A stretch of DNA of 64,000 bases, from NCBI GenBank assembly GCA_031296105.1, contig JARLGJ010000014.1:17535-81534 (forward strand), read 5' to 3'. The number at the start of each line of letters is the position of its first letter. The stretch's first letter is position 1. Made by a program: the position numbers and the translations under genes. The stretch comes from Acidobacteriota bacterium. GTDB lineage: Bacteria; Acidobacteriota; Terriglobia; Terriglobales; Acidobacteriaceae. The notes beneath the pieces were generated by a model. It was not told the DNA's origin, did no database searches, and worked only from the letters and a program-made list of their open reading frames with translations. Shown here in pieces: positions 22,902-32,504 of the stretch.

Positions 22902-25900
22902 ATGGGAGTTACCCGTAGGGACTTCCTGAAGGCATCGGCGTTGGGGAGCACGATTCCCGCCGTTGCCTTCGGGTTCGGGTTGGAGAAGGCCTACGCTGAA
23001 GTGTCCGAATTAAAGACCGCCCGCACCAGGGAGACACGCTCGACGTGTCCCTATTGTTCGGTGAGCTGCGGCCTGATCATTCACACGATCGGCGATGGGG
23101 CAAAAAACGTAACGCCGCAAGTGGTGCATGTTGAGGGAGACCCTGATCACCCGATCAATCGGGGCACGCTGTGTCCCAAGGGAGCCTCGCTGTTCCACGA
23201 CATTATGAACTCACGCCGCCTGCTGCGGCCACAAGTGCGCCGTCCCGGCTCGGATCACTGGGAATACATCGAGTGGGAGCAGGCGATTGACGAAATCGCG
23301 CATCTGGTCAAGAAGTCGCGCGACGACCACTTCATTGAAAAAGACGACCAGGGCAACACGGTAAACCGCTGCCCGTCGATTGCCTTTACCGGCGGCTGCA
23401 CCGACACCAACGAGTTCAACTACCTTGCGGTCAAGTCCATGCGCAGCCTGGGCGTGACCTACCTGGAAAATCAGGCCAGGGTTTGACACGGCCCAACGGT
23501 CTCAGGTCTGGGACCAACGTTTGGGCGTGGCGCCATGACGAATGGCTGGGTGGACATCAAGAACGCGGACATGATTCTGGTGATGGGCGGCAACCCTGCC
23601 GAGAACCATCCCTGCGGCTTTAAGTGGGCCATGGAGGCCAAGCGGAACCGCAATGCCAAGCTGATCGTGGTCGATCCGCGCTATACGCGCACGGCTGCCG
23701 TCGGCGACATGCATCTGCAAATCCGCACCGGATCGGACCTCGCCCTGATGGGTGCGTTCATCCACTACACGCTGGAGAACAACCGCATCAACAAGGAGTA
23801 CCTGGTCAACTACACCAACGCGGCCTTCATCATCAAGGAAGGTTTCGAGTTGCCGGAAGAAGGCCTGTACTCGGGATACAACGCGGAAAAGCACAGCTAC
23901 GACAAGAGTTCCTGGAACTACCAGGAGGGTGGCAACGTCACGGGCAAGGAACCGGCTGCGGTGAAGTTCGCGGAGGCGAAAGCTCCCGCGGCGGAGCCGG
24001 GCAAGCCGGCACCGGCGGCGAAGCTGCCGCCGAACGTGGCCTACGATCTGACCTTGCAGCATCCGCGCTGCGTGTACCAGTTGCTGCGCAAACAGTACTC
24101 GCGCTACACGCCGGAGATGGTGGAGCGCATCACCGGCATTCCCAAGGAAGGCATCCTCAAGGCAGCCGACCTGCTGACTTCTATCCGCAAGGATGGAGAT
24201 ATGAAGAAGGTTGGAACGATTCTGTACGCCGTGGGCTGGACGCATCACAGCTCGGGCTCGCAGGTCATCCGCGCCGCGGCCATGCTGCAGCTCTTGCTGG
24301 GCAACATGGGACGCGCCGGCGGCGGCGTGAACGCGCTGCGCGGCCACAGCAACATTCAGGGCGCCACCGACATGGCGGGCCTGTATCACTTGCTGCCCGG
24401 CTACCTGGGCGTGCCAACTCCGGCCGACAAGTCGCTGGACGACTACCTGAAACGCGTTACTCCAACGGTTTCCAAGCCGGACGAGTGGGCGTCGTTCAAC
24501 TACAACTCCAACACGCCGCGCTTCATGGTTTCGCTTCTCAAGGCTTTGTACGGGGCGGCGGCAACCAAGGAGAACGACTTCGCCTTCCACTACCTGCCCA
24601 AGGTGGACCGCAACTATAGCTGGACCGAGCTGTGGGATGCCACGCTGCGTGGAGAAGTCGAGGGCTTGTTCGCCTTTGGCATGAACGGCGTGGCCATTGG
24701 GCCGAACTCGAACAAGAACATCAACGCCTTGAAGAAGGCCAAGTGGCTGGTGGTCTGCGAGATTTACCCGGACGAGACCAGCGAGTTCTGGATGTCGCCG
24801 ACGATTCCGAAAGAGGAGTTGAAGGACATTCAGACCACCGTGTATCGCTTGCCGGGCGCGGGCTTTGCGGAGAAGGACGGCACCATGGTCAACTCCGCGC
24901 GCTGGTTGCAGTGGAAGTGGATTGCGGTGCCGCCTCCGGGAGACTGCAAGGTCGATCAGGAGATTCTGGCGCGCATCTTCCTCAAGGTTCGCGAACTGTA
25001 TCAGAAAGAGGGCGGCAAGTTCCCCGACCCGATTCTGAATGCCTCGTGGAGCTACACCGACAAGTACAGCCCGTCGCTGACGGAAGTGGCGAAGGAGCTG
25101 AACGGCAAGGCGCTGGCCGACGTGACCGATCCGGCCACGCAGACGGTGATCAAGGCCGGACAGCAGCTTCCAGGCTTTGCTTTCCTGCGCGACGACGGCT
25201 CGACCGCCTGCGGCAACTGGATCTTCAGCGGCAGTTGGACGGAAGCCGGGTCGATGATTCAGCGCCGCGGCACGGAAGATCCGTCCGGGCTGGGAGCCTA
25301 TCCCAACTGGGCGTGGTGCTGGCCGATGAATCGCCGCGTGCTGTACAACCGCGCCTCCTGCGACGCCAGCGGCAAACCGTGGGATCCGGATCGCGCGCAG
25401 GTGTGGTGGAGCGAGTCGGCCAAAAAGTGGGTGGGCAACGACGTCCCCGACTTCAAGCCGGACTCCGCGCCCTCCGAGCACATGGGCCCGTTCATCATGA
25501 ATCCAGACGGCATCGGACGCTTGTTCGTTCCGCTCGGCGGCATGAATGACGGACCGTTCCCCGAGTTCTACGAACCGCACGAAAGCCCGGTGACCAACCT
25601 GTTGCATCCGCAGCAGGTCACCAATCCGGTCAGCAAAAAGTTCAAGAGCCCGGATGACAAGTACGGCACGCCGGCCGAGGGGTACAACATCCTGTGCACC
25701 ACCTACCGACTGACCGAGCACTACCACTACTGGACGAAGAACAATCCGATGAACGTGCAGTTGCAGCCCGAACCGTTCGTGGAAATTCCCGCCGAGCTGG
25801 CCGATGAAATGAGCCTGACCGGTGGGGAACAGGTACGGGTGAAGAGTGCCCGCGGTAGTTACGTGGCGCGCGCCATGGTCACCAAACGCATCAAGCCGAT

Positions 25901-26084
25901 GATGATCGACGGCAAGAAGACCTTCCAGATCGGCCTGCCGATTCACTGGGGCTTCCGCGGCATCAAGGAGGACGAAGGGAAAACCGGACACACCCTGGCC
26001 AACCAGTTGACGATGGCGGCCACCGATCCCAACGCCTTTACACCCGAATTCAAGGGCTTCCTCGTGAAGCTCGAGAAAGCATAG
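22902..26084 (+). CDS. fdhA: Formate dehydrogenase-2 catalytic subunit, selenocysteine-containing
   Basis: 1060 aa with selenocysteine. The ATG follows a strong GGAGGAGGAGG. Tat signal MGVTRRDFLKASALGSTIPA, then CPYCSVSCGLIIH ... GTLCPKGAS for the 4Fe-4S cluster. In-frame TGA at 23484-23486 gives Sec195 in QARV-U-HGPTVSGLGPTFGRGAMTN. Compared with FDH-1 it has an Ala/Pro/Lys-rich insertion around residues 360-385 (AEAKAPAAEPGKPAPAAKLP). The C-terminal MGD-binding domain (LTGGEQVRVKSARGSY, GLPIHWGFRG) is intact. It heads the operon fdhA-fdhB-fdhC-fdhE and should oxidise formate in the periplasm. Confidence 0.93.
23498..23515 (+). promoter_or_regulatory. bSECIS hairpin of FDH-2 fdhA
   Basis: Seven pairs (GGTCTCA with TGGGACC, one U-G pair) close a GGTC loop, starting 11 nt after the UGA at 23484-23486. 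The exposed G-U in the loop matches the SelB recognition feature. Confidence 0.82.
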
Positions 26085-26093
26085 GAGGAAGCG

Positions 26094-27002
26094 ATGCCAA
26101 AGCAACTCCAGATTAAAGCGATCTCGGGACACGCGGGCCCTGCTCCGGGTAAGGATGCGTCGCGGGATTACGATGTCTGTAAATTGATCGACGTGACCAC
26201 CTGCATCGGCTGCAAGGCCTGCGAGGTGGCTTGTCTCGAATGGAACGGCTACCAGTTCCGCGAGACCACGTTCAACAACACCTACCAGACCATGCCGGAC
26301 ACCGCGTGGAACTACTGGAACCTGATCCGCTTCAACGAGCACACCAATCCGGACGGAACGTTCCAGTGGCTGATGCGCAAGGACGGTTGCATGCATTGCG
26401 AAGAACCGGGCTGCCTGAAGGCATGTCCCGCGGAAGGCGCAATCGTGCAGTACGCCAACGGCATTGTCGATTTCAACCAGGCGAATTGCATCGGCTGCCA
26501 GTACTGCGTGACCGGCTGCCCGTTCAACATTCCGAAGTTCAACCCGGAGACGAAGAAGGTCTTCAAGTGCACGCTCTGCTCGGACCGCGTCAGCAACGGT
26601 CTGGAGCCGGCCTGCATCAAGAGCTGTCCCACCGGCTGCCTGCATTTTGGCAGCAAGGACGACATGAAGGAACTGGCGGAGAAACGCGCCGCGCAATTGC
26701 GCGAACACACCGCGCACAAGAACGCGGGCGTGTACGATCCGCAGGGCGTTGGCGGCACGCACGTGATGTACGTGCTGCACGACATCGAGCATCCCGAGGC
26801 TTATGGCGGGCTGCCCAAGAATCCTTCGATTGCGGCGTTTACTCAACTCTGGAAAGGTCCGCTGAAGTGGGTGGGCGGCAGCAGTTTGATCCTTGGGCTG
26901 ATTGCGGCCGTGGTTCACTTCCTGCGTTGGGGCCCAAAGGAAGCCGAAATCCGCGAAGACCAGATTCCCCCGTCGAGCGAGGAGGCAACGCATGGCAACT
27001 AA
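26094..27002 (+). CDS. fdhB: Formate dehydrogenase-2 iron-sulfur subunit (FdnH-like)
   Basis: 302 aa with AGGAGG before the ATG. Four 4Fe-4S motifs are visible: CIGCKACEVACLEW (about residue 39), CMHCEEPGCLKACP, CIGCQYCVTGCPF and CTLCSDR with ACIKSCPTGC. A single membrane helix near the C-terminus (about 262-282, WVGGSSLILGLIAAVVHFL) anchors it, as in FdnH/FdoH. It passes electrons from the Sec/MGD subunit to cytochrome b. The stop overlaps the start of the next gene by 11 nt. Confidence 0.93.
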   Translation: MPKQLQIKAISGHAGPAPGKDASRDYDVCKLIDVTTCIGCKACEVACLEWNGYQFRETTFNNTYQTMPDTAWNYWNLIRFNEHTNPDGTFQWLMRKDGCMHCEEPGCLKACPAEGAIVQYANGIVDFNQANCIGCQYCVTGCPFNIPKFNPETKKVFKCTLCSDRVSNGLEPACIKSCPTGCLHFGSKDDMKELAEKRAAQLREHTAHKNAGVYDPQGVGGTHVMYVLHDIEHPEAYGGLPKNPSIAAFTQLWKGPLKWVGGSSLILGLIAAVVHFLRWGPKEAEIREDQIPPSSEEATHGN

Positions 27003-27663
27003 CAAACATGCAGTGCTGCGTACCGAAGTTCCCAGCGACAAGATCATGCGCTACACCTGGTGGGAGCGTGTGTGTCACTGGGCCACGGCGGCTACGTACG
27101 TGTATTGCGGCCTGACCGGTATGGCGTTCTTTACACCTTACATGTTCTGGCTCGCGGTCATTGTGGGCGGCGGTCCAACCGCTCGCTTCTGGCACCCCAT
27201 CCTCGGCCTCGGCTTTGTCGCGGCGTTCTTCTGGATGTTCATCATGTGGCGGGACGATGTGCGGTTCATCCCCGAGGACAAGGAATGGAATGAGAAGGTG
27301 ATGTACTACATCACCAACGAAGACGAGAAGCTGCCGCCGCAGGGACGCTTCGACAGCGGTCAGAAGGTGTTCGTCATCGGCATGTTGGCGGCGGCCATTC
27401 TGCTGCCACTCAGCGGCTTTGTGCTCTGGTTCCCGGAGTACATGCCGCGCTCCATCCATTGGGTGCTGCCCATTGTGGCCTTTGTCCACTCGGCGGCCGC
27501 GCTGCTTTCCTTCGGACTGTTCATCATCCATGTGTACATGGGCACGATGATCGTTCCCGGAAGCTGGCAGGCCATCACCCTCGGCTACGTCTCGCGCGGC
27601 TGGGGCATGTTGCACCATCCACTGTGGTACCGCAAGGTGACCGAGCAGGAGGCGCGTAAGTGA
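26992..27663 (+). CDS. fdhC: Formate dehydrogenase-2 cytochrome b subunit (FdnI-like)
   Basis: 223 aa from ATG 26992, preceded by GAGGAGGCAACGC. Four membrane helices are evident, with histidines in the first helix (WWERVCHWATAATYV), after it (FWHPILGLGF) and in the fourth (VAFVHSAAALLSFGLFIIHVYMG), the usual heme b ligands of the FdnI/FdoI family. It receives electrons from the FeS subunit and reduces quinone. Overlaps both neighbours, so translation is coupled along fdhB-fdhC-fdhE. Confidence 0.9.
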   Translation: MATNKHAVLRTEVPSDKIMRYTWWERVCHWATAATYVYCGLTGMAFFTPYMFWLAVIVGGGPTARFWHPILGLGFVAAFFWMFIMWRDDVRFIPEDKEWNEKVMYYITNEDEKLPPQGRFDSGQKVFVIGMLAAAILLPLSGFVLWFPEYMPRSIHWVLPIVAFVHSAAALLSFGLFIIHVYMGTMIVPGSWQAITLGYVSRGWGMLHHPLWYRKVTEQEARK

Positions 27664-28409
27664 AGCTGCGCTATTCCTGGGACATGCGCATCGAGCGGGC
27701 CGAACAGTTGCAGGGGGAGATTCAATCTGCAGCGCAGTTGCTCGGGTTTTATACCGGGCTGCTGCGTCTGCAGAAGTCCGTTTATGAAAAGACGGTTGCG
27801 GCAGCAACGCCGGAGATCGCTCCCCTGGCGGCGCAAGCTCCTGAACTGCTACATCTAGTGGAGACTACGGCGCCGGCGCCCATGGCCGCCCTGGCGCGCG
27901 ACTTGCACAACACGGATTGGAACGCGCGTCTGTCCTCTGCGTGGACCGCGCAACTGAACGGGCTGGAGCGTGAGCCGGACTTCTTTTCCGACGCGCTGCT
28001 GCAACCCTACGCCGAGGCGCTGGCCTGGGAGACCGTTCCGCAGGAGGGCGCAACCCGTTGTCCCTTCTGCCAGGCGCCGCCCATGCTTGCCGTCATGCGT
28101 CCCGAGGGTGAAGGCGCGCGGCGCTTTCTCTACTGCGGAATGTGCGGCACCGAGTGGCCTTACCGCCGTTTGAAGTGCGTGTACTGCGGCGAAGAGGATC
28201 GCGACAAACTGCCAAACTTCAAGAGTGAGAAGCTCAAGCACATCTACCTTGCCGGCTGTGACAGTTGCAACCACACGCTGAAGTGCATCGACTTTACGGT
28301 GGATGGGCTGGCGGTTCCGGCGGTGGACGACCTTGCTACTCTCTCGCTGAGCCTGTGGGCGCGGCAAGAAGGCTATGAGCCGGTGCAGGCGAACCTCTTC
28401 GGCTTCTAG
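27660..28409 (+). CDS. fdhE: Formate dehydrogenase accessory protein FdhE (copy 2)
   Basis: 249 aa from GTG 27660 in a GTGA overlap with the cytochrome b stop. The C-terminal domain has CPFC (about residue 134), CGMCG, CVYCG and CDSCN pairs like FdhE-1, with the end DLATLSLSLWARQEGYEPVQ. The two FdhE proteins differ widely in sequence, so each may serve its own enzyme. Last gene of the FDH-2 operon; a strong hairpin follows. Confidence 0.88.
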   Translation: MKLRYSWDMRIERAEQLQGEIQSAAQLLGFYTGLLRLQKSVYEKTVAAATPEIAPLAAQAPELLHLVETTAPAPMAALARDLHNTDWNARLSSAWTAQLNGLEREPDFFSDALLQPYAEALAWETVPQEGATRCPFCQAPPMLAVMRPEGEGARRFLYCGMCGTEWPYRRLKCVYCGEEDRDKLPNFKSEKLKHIYLAGCDSCNHTLKCIDFTVDGLAVPAVDDLATLSLSLWARQEGYEPVQANLFGF

Positions 28410-28430
28410 CGATTCGGCACGAAACACCTT

Positions 28431-28466
28431 GGGGAAAGTCCGGACCGGGCCGGACTTCCCCTTTTC
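28431..28466 (+). terminator. Terminator after the FDH-2 operon
   Basis: GGGGAAAGTCCGG pairs with CCGGACTTCCCC around an ACCGGG loop (one bulge) and is followed by TTTTCTTCTT. It lies between convergent fdhE and the hydrogenase operon and may serve both. Confidence 0.85.
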
Positions 28467-28488
28467 TTCTTACCTGAATGGCAAAGAA

Positions 28489-28971
28489 TCAGGCGAATTG
28501 TTTGCCGCAGAATTCATCGACCTCTTCCAGCACCATGGCCACGGCCTGCTCAGCCGCCTGTTGAATGACCGGAGAGAGTTCCATGCCCAGGTCCTGATGC
28601 GGGTCGATGGTGATGGCGATCAGGCGCACGTCGGGATTATCGCCCAGCAGGTGAAAGGCGCTGAGCAGATCCTTCAGCCCGATGTCGTGCGCGGTGAGCG
28701 TTGGCGGATAGTCGGAGGCGTAGCGCGGGCGCAGGCGCGCGATGCTTCCCGGAGCATCGTCCGCGGCGGCGGCGTCGATGATCACCAGCCGCTCGGCCTG
28801 CTGCATGGCCTCCAGCAGATGGAAGCCGCCGGTGCCGCCGTCCATGCACGCAATTTCCGGCGGCAGCTCCATGCGCTCCAACTGCTGGACGGCGTGGACG
28901 CCAACGCCCTCGTCGCCCAGCAGCAGATTGCCGATGCCAAGAATGAGCAGTTCATGTCTGCGCTCAGTCAT
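28489..28971 (-). CDS. hyaD: [NiFe] hydrogenase maturation endopeptidase (HyaD/HybD family)
   Basis: 160 aa. The family trims the C-terminus of the large subunit after nickel insertion. It begins LLILGIGNLLLGDEGVGVHAVQ (GxGN and DEGxG motifs with the metal-binding acidic residue), followed by DGGTGGFHLLEAM and VIIDAA, and a later histidine in LTAHDIGLKDLL. Last gene of the hydrogenase operon, overlapping the cytochrome gene by 8 nt. The large subunit carries a C-terminal extension that would be its substrate. Confidence 0.9.
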   Translation of the reverse strand: MTERRHELLILGIGNLLLGDEGVGVHAVQQLERMELPPEIACMDGGTGGFHLLEAMQQAERLVIIDAAAADDAPGSIARLRPRYASDYPPTLTAHDIGLKDLLSAFHLLGDNPDVRLIAITIDPHQDLGMELSPVIQQAAEQAVAMVLEEVDEFCGKQFA

Positions 28972-29668
28972 GCTTGCGCTTCTCGAACTTCCACCCGCCG
29001 ATAATCGAACTGACCGTACCGCGCCCCTCGATGTAGTCGTGGTAGAAGGACAGATAGACGTGCACGATGATGAACAGCAGGAAGAACCACATCATCAGGT
29101 GATGCAGAAAGCGGATAGGGAACTCGCTGCCGAACAAGGCCACCACATGGGTGAACGCGCGCGGCAGCAGGCCGAGGCTCATGCTGGAGTACAGCGCAAA
29201 GCCGGTGACAATCTGCACCGCGCAGGCCGCGAACAATCCAATGTAGATGGTTGCAGCCAGCGAGTTGTGTCCGGTGGAAATGGGCCCGTGCAACTTGGTT
29301 TGCAACACGTCGGCCTTCAAAACTTCCACGATTTCCTTCTGCTGCCAGCGCTTCAAGGGAATGAAGCGCGTCCAGCGGCAGTACTCGTTGCCGACAAATC
29401 CCCAGTAGAAGCGGAACGCCAGGTTGAAGGTGAAGGTGAAGGCCGCCAGGAAGTGCAGGAAGCGCACGGTGCCGAACCAGTATTGCTGATAGGCTTCGGC
29501 GGCATAGAACATGCGCATGGGCGCCCCGACGATGTATCCCGTGGCGCACAGCACAACAATGCAGAGTGCGTTGATCCAGTGAAAGATGCGCACTGGCAGC
29601 TCCCAGACGTACACACGCTGGTAACCGGCCGGAGCGGAATTGGCGTTGGGCAAGCTCGTTGCGCTCAT
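28964..29668 (-). CDS. hyaC: Hydrogenase cytochrome b subunit (HyaC-like)
   Basis: 234 aa membrane protein with about four helices. Conserved histidines are seen in VRIFHWINALCIVVL, VRFLHFLAAFTFTFN, and the final helices (RFLHHLMMWFFLLFIIVHVYLSFYHD), the usual ligands for two b hemes. It anchors the small and large subunits to the periplasmic face and hands electrons to quinone. Sits 4 bp downstream of the large-subunit stop. Confidence 0.9.
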   Translation of the reverse strand: MSATSLPNANSAPAGYQRVYVWELPVRIFHWINALCIVVLCATGYIVGAPMRMFYAAEAYQQYWFGTVRFLHFLAAFTFTFNLAFRFYWGFVGNEYCRWTRFIPLKRWQQKEIVEVLKADVLQTKLHGPISTGHNSLAATIYIGLFAACAVQIVTGFALYSSMSLGLLPRAFTHVVALFGSEFPIRFLHHLMMWFFLLFIIVHVYLSFYHDYIEGRGTVSSIIGGWKFEKRKHD

Positions 29669-29672
29669 GGCA

Positions 29673-31388
29673 TTACTCCTCGTGGAACTGGCCCAGGTGC
29701 CGTCCCTTGGGGTCGTACAGGTGCACCGAGCAGGCCAGGCAGGGATCGAAGGAGTGCAGCGTGCGGATGATCTCCAGCGGCTGTTCCAGGTTCGCCACCG
29801 GCGAGCCGATCAGCGAAGCCTCGAAGGCCGAGTGTTGTCCGCGTCCGTCGCGCGGCGAGCCGTTCCAGGTGGTGGGCACCACCAACTGGTAGTTCGCAAT
29901 GCGTCCGTCCTTGATCTTGATGTAATGCGCCAGGGCGCCGCGCGGCGCCTCGGTCAGGCCCACGCCCTCGGCTTCCGCGGGCCAGGTCGAGGGATTCCAC
30001 TTCTCCGGATTGAAGGTGGAAGTCTCGTTGGCCTTCACCTGGTCCAGCAACTGTCCGAAGAACTCGCGCATGTAGTGCACGGCGAGCTTGGCGTCCAGGG
30101 CGCGGGCGGCGGTGCGTCCCAGGGTGGAGAACAGGGCTTCCTTGGGCACGTTCAGGCGGCCCAGAGCGTCATTCACAACCTCGCGGATGTCCGTGTTACC
30201 GGCGGCATAGCCGACGACGAGGCGGGCCAGCGGACCGACTTCCATCGGCTGGTCCTGCCAGCGCGGAGTCTTGATGAACGAATACTTCTCGCTTTCGGCC
30301 AGGGTCTCAAACGGCGGCTTGGGGCCGGTGTAGTGGAGGCTGGTCTCGCCGTCGAAGGGATGCATGCCAGCGTCATTGCCTTCCTGGTAGTTGTACCAGG
30401 AGTGCGCGATGTACTCCTTGATCTCCTGCTTGTCCTTGGCGTTTACCGGATGCACGGTGGAAAGGTCGCGGTTCAACACCACGCCGCGCGGGAACTTGAA
30501 GTACTCGGGATGCGCGTAGCCGCGAGTGGGCATGTCGCCGTAACTCAGGTAGTTTGGCAGTCCGCCGCCGATTGAAGCCCAATCCTTGTAGAAGCCGGCG
30601 ATGGCCAGCACGTCGGGGATATAGACCTGGTTGATGAACTCCTCGGCCTGCGAGATGAGCGAGCCAACGTAGTTGAGGCGCTCGGTGTTGATGGCGTTGA
30701 CCTCATCCACGTTGATGGAGCAAGGCACGCCGCCCACCAGGTAGTTCGGGTGGGGATTCTTGCCGCCGAAGATGGTGTGAACCTTGACGATTTCCTTCTG
30801 CCACTCCAGGGCTTCCAGGTAGTGCGCCACGCCCAGCAGGTTCACCTCGGGCGGCAGCTTGAACTGCGGATGTCCCCAGTAGCCATTGGCGAAGATGCCG
30901 AGCTGGCCGGAGTCCACGAACTTCTTGATGCGCTGCTGCACTTCGCTGAAGTATGCGGCGCTGGACTTGGGATAGGTCGAGATGGACTGCGCGATGGCCG
31001 CGGTGCGCGCCGGATCGGCCTTGAGGACGCTGACCACGTCCACCCAGTCGAGGGCGTGCAGGTGGTAGAAGTGCACCACGTGATCGTGAATCTGGATGGT
31101 GCATTCCATCAGGTTGCGGATGAGTTCGGCGGTGCGCGGAATGACGATGCCGAGGGCGTCCTCGACGGCGCGCACGCTGGTGAGCGAGTGGCAACTGGTG
31201 CAGACGCCGCAGACGCGGCCAACGATGGCCCAGGCGTCGCGCGGATCGCGGCCAATCAGGATTTTTTCCAGGCCGCGCACCATCATGCCGCTGCTGAAGG
31301 CGTCCACGATGCGGCCGCCTTCCACCACGGCCTCCACCCGCAAATGGCCCTCGACGCGAGTAACGGGATCAACGACGATTCGAGACAT
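29673..31388 (-). CDS. hyaB: [NiFe] hydrogenase large subunit, group 1
   Basis: 571 aa. The N-terminal block VDPVTRVEGHLRVE and the L1 nickel-site motif RVCGVCTSCHSL (near residue 60) are present, as is the L2 motif DPCLACSVH near the C-terminus, followed by the 15-residue tail LYDPKGRHLGQFHEE that the maturation protease should remove. The extra Cys in L1 (CTSCH, where many relatives have CTGVH or similar) is notable. Together with the small subunit it oxidises H2 at the periplasmic side. The gene follows hyaA by three bases. Confidence 0.94.
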   Translation of the reverse strand: MSRIVVDPVTRVEGHLRVEAVVEGGRIVDAFSSGMMVRGLEKILIGRDPRDAWAIVGRVCGVCTSCHSLTSVRAVEDALGIVIPRTAELIRNLMECTIQIHDHVVHFYHLHALDWVDVVSVLKADPARTAAIAQSISTYPKSSAAYFSEVQQRIKKFVDSGQLGIFANGYWGHPQFKLPPEVNLLGVAHYLEALEWQKEIVKVHTIFGGKNPHPNYLVGGVPCSINVDEVNAINTERLNYVGSLISQAEEFINQVYIPDVLAIAGFYKDWASIGGGLPNYLSYGDMPTRGYAHPEYFKFPRGVVLNRDLSTVHPVNAKDKQEIKEYIAHSWYNYQEGNDAGMHPFDGETSLHYTGPKPPFETLAESEKYSFIKTPRWQDQPMEVGPLARLVVGYAAGNTDIREVVNDALGRLNVPKEALFSTLGRTAARALDAKLAVHYMREFFGQLLDQVKANETSTFNPEKWNPSTWPAEAEGVGLTEAPRGALAHYIKIKDGRIANYQLVVPTTWNGSPRDGRGQHSAFEASLIGSPVANLEQPLEIIRTLHSFDPCLACSVHLYDPKGRHLGQFHEE

Positions 31389-31391
31389 GGA

Positions 31392-32504
31392 TTAGGACTC
31401 CTTCTGGTGGTTGCTCTCGGCGTCTTCCGCGTGGATTTCGGCGATGAGCTTCTGTTTGCGAATGTTGGTGACGGCGGCATGAACTCCGGCGCCGGCCAGC
31501 GTGACCAGTCCCAGCGTGGCGCCCACGGTGTCGGCCGTGCTCTCAATGCCAAAGCCGGGGAACGAGCGCAGGTGCTGGTAGAAGGGACCGTTATCCCAGA
31601 AGCCTTCCTCGCTGCATCCAATGCAGCCGTGGCCGGATTGAATCGGATAGCTGGTGCCTTCGTTCCACTTCACCACCGAGCAGGCGTTGTAGGTGATCGG
31701 TCCGCGGCAGCCCATCTTGTACAGGCAATATCCTTTGCGCGCGTTTTCGTCGTCGAAGCTCTCCACAAAGAGTCCGGCGTCGTAGTTCGGACGGCGGTAG
31801 CAGGTGTCGTGCACGCGGCGTCCGTAGAACTCGCGCGGACGGCCCAGGCTGTCCAGCTCGGGAGCGCGGCCGTGCACTAGCAGGTGCGTTACCACGGCGG
31901 CCATTACGTCGGCAATCGGCGGGCAGCCAGGAACGTTGATGACCGGCTGGCTGACCAGCTTGTGCACCGGCGTGGCGCCGGTGGGATTGGGCTTGGCTGC
32001 CTGCACGCAACCGTTGCTGGCGCAGGAGCCCCAGGCAATGATGGTGCCCGCGTCCTTGGCGCACTCCTGCAGAATCTGCTCGGCCGTGCGGCCGCCGATC
32101 ATGCAGTACACGCCGCCATCGGCGGTGGGAATGGCGCCTTCGACCATAAGGATGTACTTGCCGGGATATTTCTTGATGGTGTCTTGCAGGCATTTCTCTG
32201 CCTGGAAGCCGCTGGCGGCCTGCAGGGTTTCGGTGTAGTTCAGCGAAACGGCGTCCAGCAGAATATCGGCGACGATGGGATGCGAGGCGCGAATGAAGCT
32301 CTCACTGCAGCAGGTGCACTCCTGAAAGTGCAGCCAGACGATGGGCGGACGTTCCACTTTCTCAAAGGCCTCCACCACTGAGCCCAGCGCCGACTGCTCA
32401 ATGCCGGCGATTACGGCGGCCATGGTGCAGAACTGGAGAAAGTCGCGCCGGTTGTAGCCTTTCGACTGCATGGCGCTCCATATCGTGTTCCTGGAAGAAT
32501 CCAT
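31392..32504 (-). CDS. hyaA: [NiFe] hydrogenase small subunit, oxygen-tolerant type
   Basis: 370 aa. Tat signal MQSKGYNRRDFLQFCTMAAV within the first 35 residues (ATG 32504; an internal ATG 12 codons later is possible). The proximal cluster region reads FQECTCCSESFIRASHP and WGSCASNGCVQAAKPNPTG; the two extra cysteines (the CTCC and NGC positions) are those that ligate a [4Fe-3S] cluster in group 1d enzymes such as E. coli Hyd-1. Medial and distal cluster cysteines (CYRRPNYDAGLF, CLYKMGCRGPITYNACS, GHGCIGCSEEGFWD) and a C-terminal membrane helix (VGATLGLVTLAGAGVHAAV) follow. Confidence 0.94.
   Translation of the reverse strand: MDSSRNTIWSAMQSKGYNRRDFLQFCTMAAVIAGIEQSALGSVVEAFEKVERPPIVWLHFQECTCCSESFIRASHPIVADILLDAVSLNYTETLQAASGFQAEKCLQDTIKKYPGKYILMVEGAIPTADGGVYCMIGGRTAEQILQECAKDAGTIIAWGSCASNGCVQAAKPNPTGATPVHKLVSQPVINVPGCPPIADVMAAVVTHLLVHGRAPELDSLGRPREFYGRRVHDTCYRRPNYDAGLFVESFDDENARKGYCLYKMGCRGPITYNACSVVKWNEGTSYPIQSGHGCIGCSEEGFWDNGPFYQHLRSFPGFGIESTADTVGATLGLVTLAGAGVHAAVTNIRKQKLIAEIHAEDAESNHQKES

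Noticed and set aside
23484..23534. Split or pseudogene reading of fdhA-2
   Set aside because: Same reasoning: in-frame UGA at the Sec site, hairpin at 23498-23515, full-length protein on read-through.
23502..27047. Open frame of ~1180 codons on the minus strand
   Set aside because: It is antisense to fdhA-2, fdhB and fdhC. Composition is a by-product of high-GC codon use, with no domain match.
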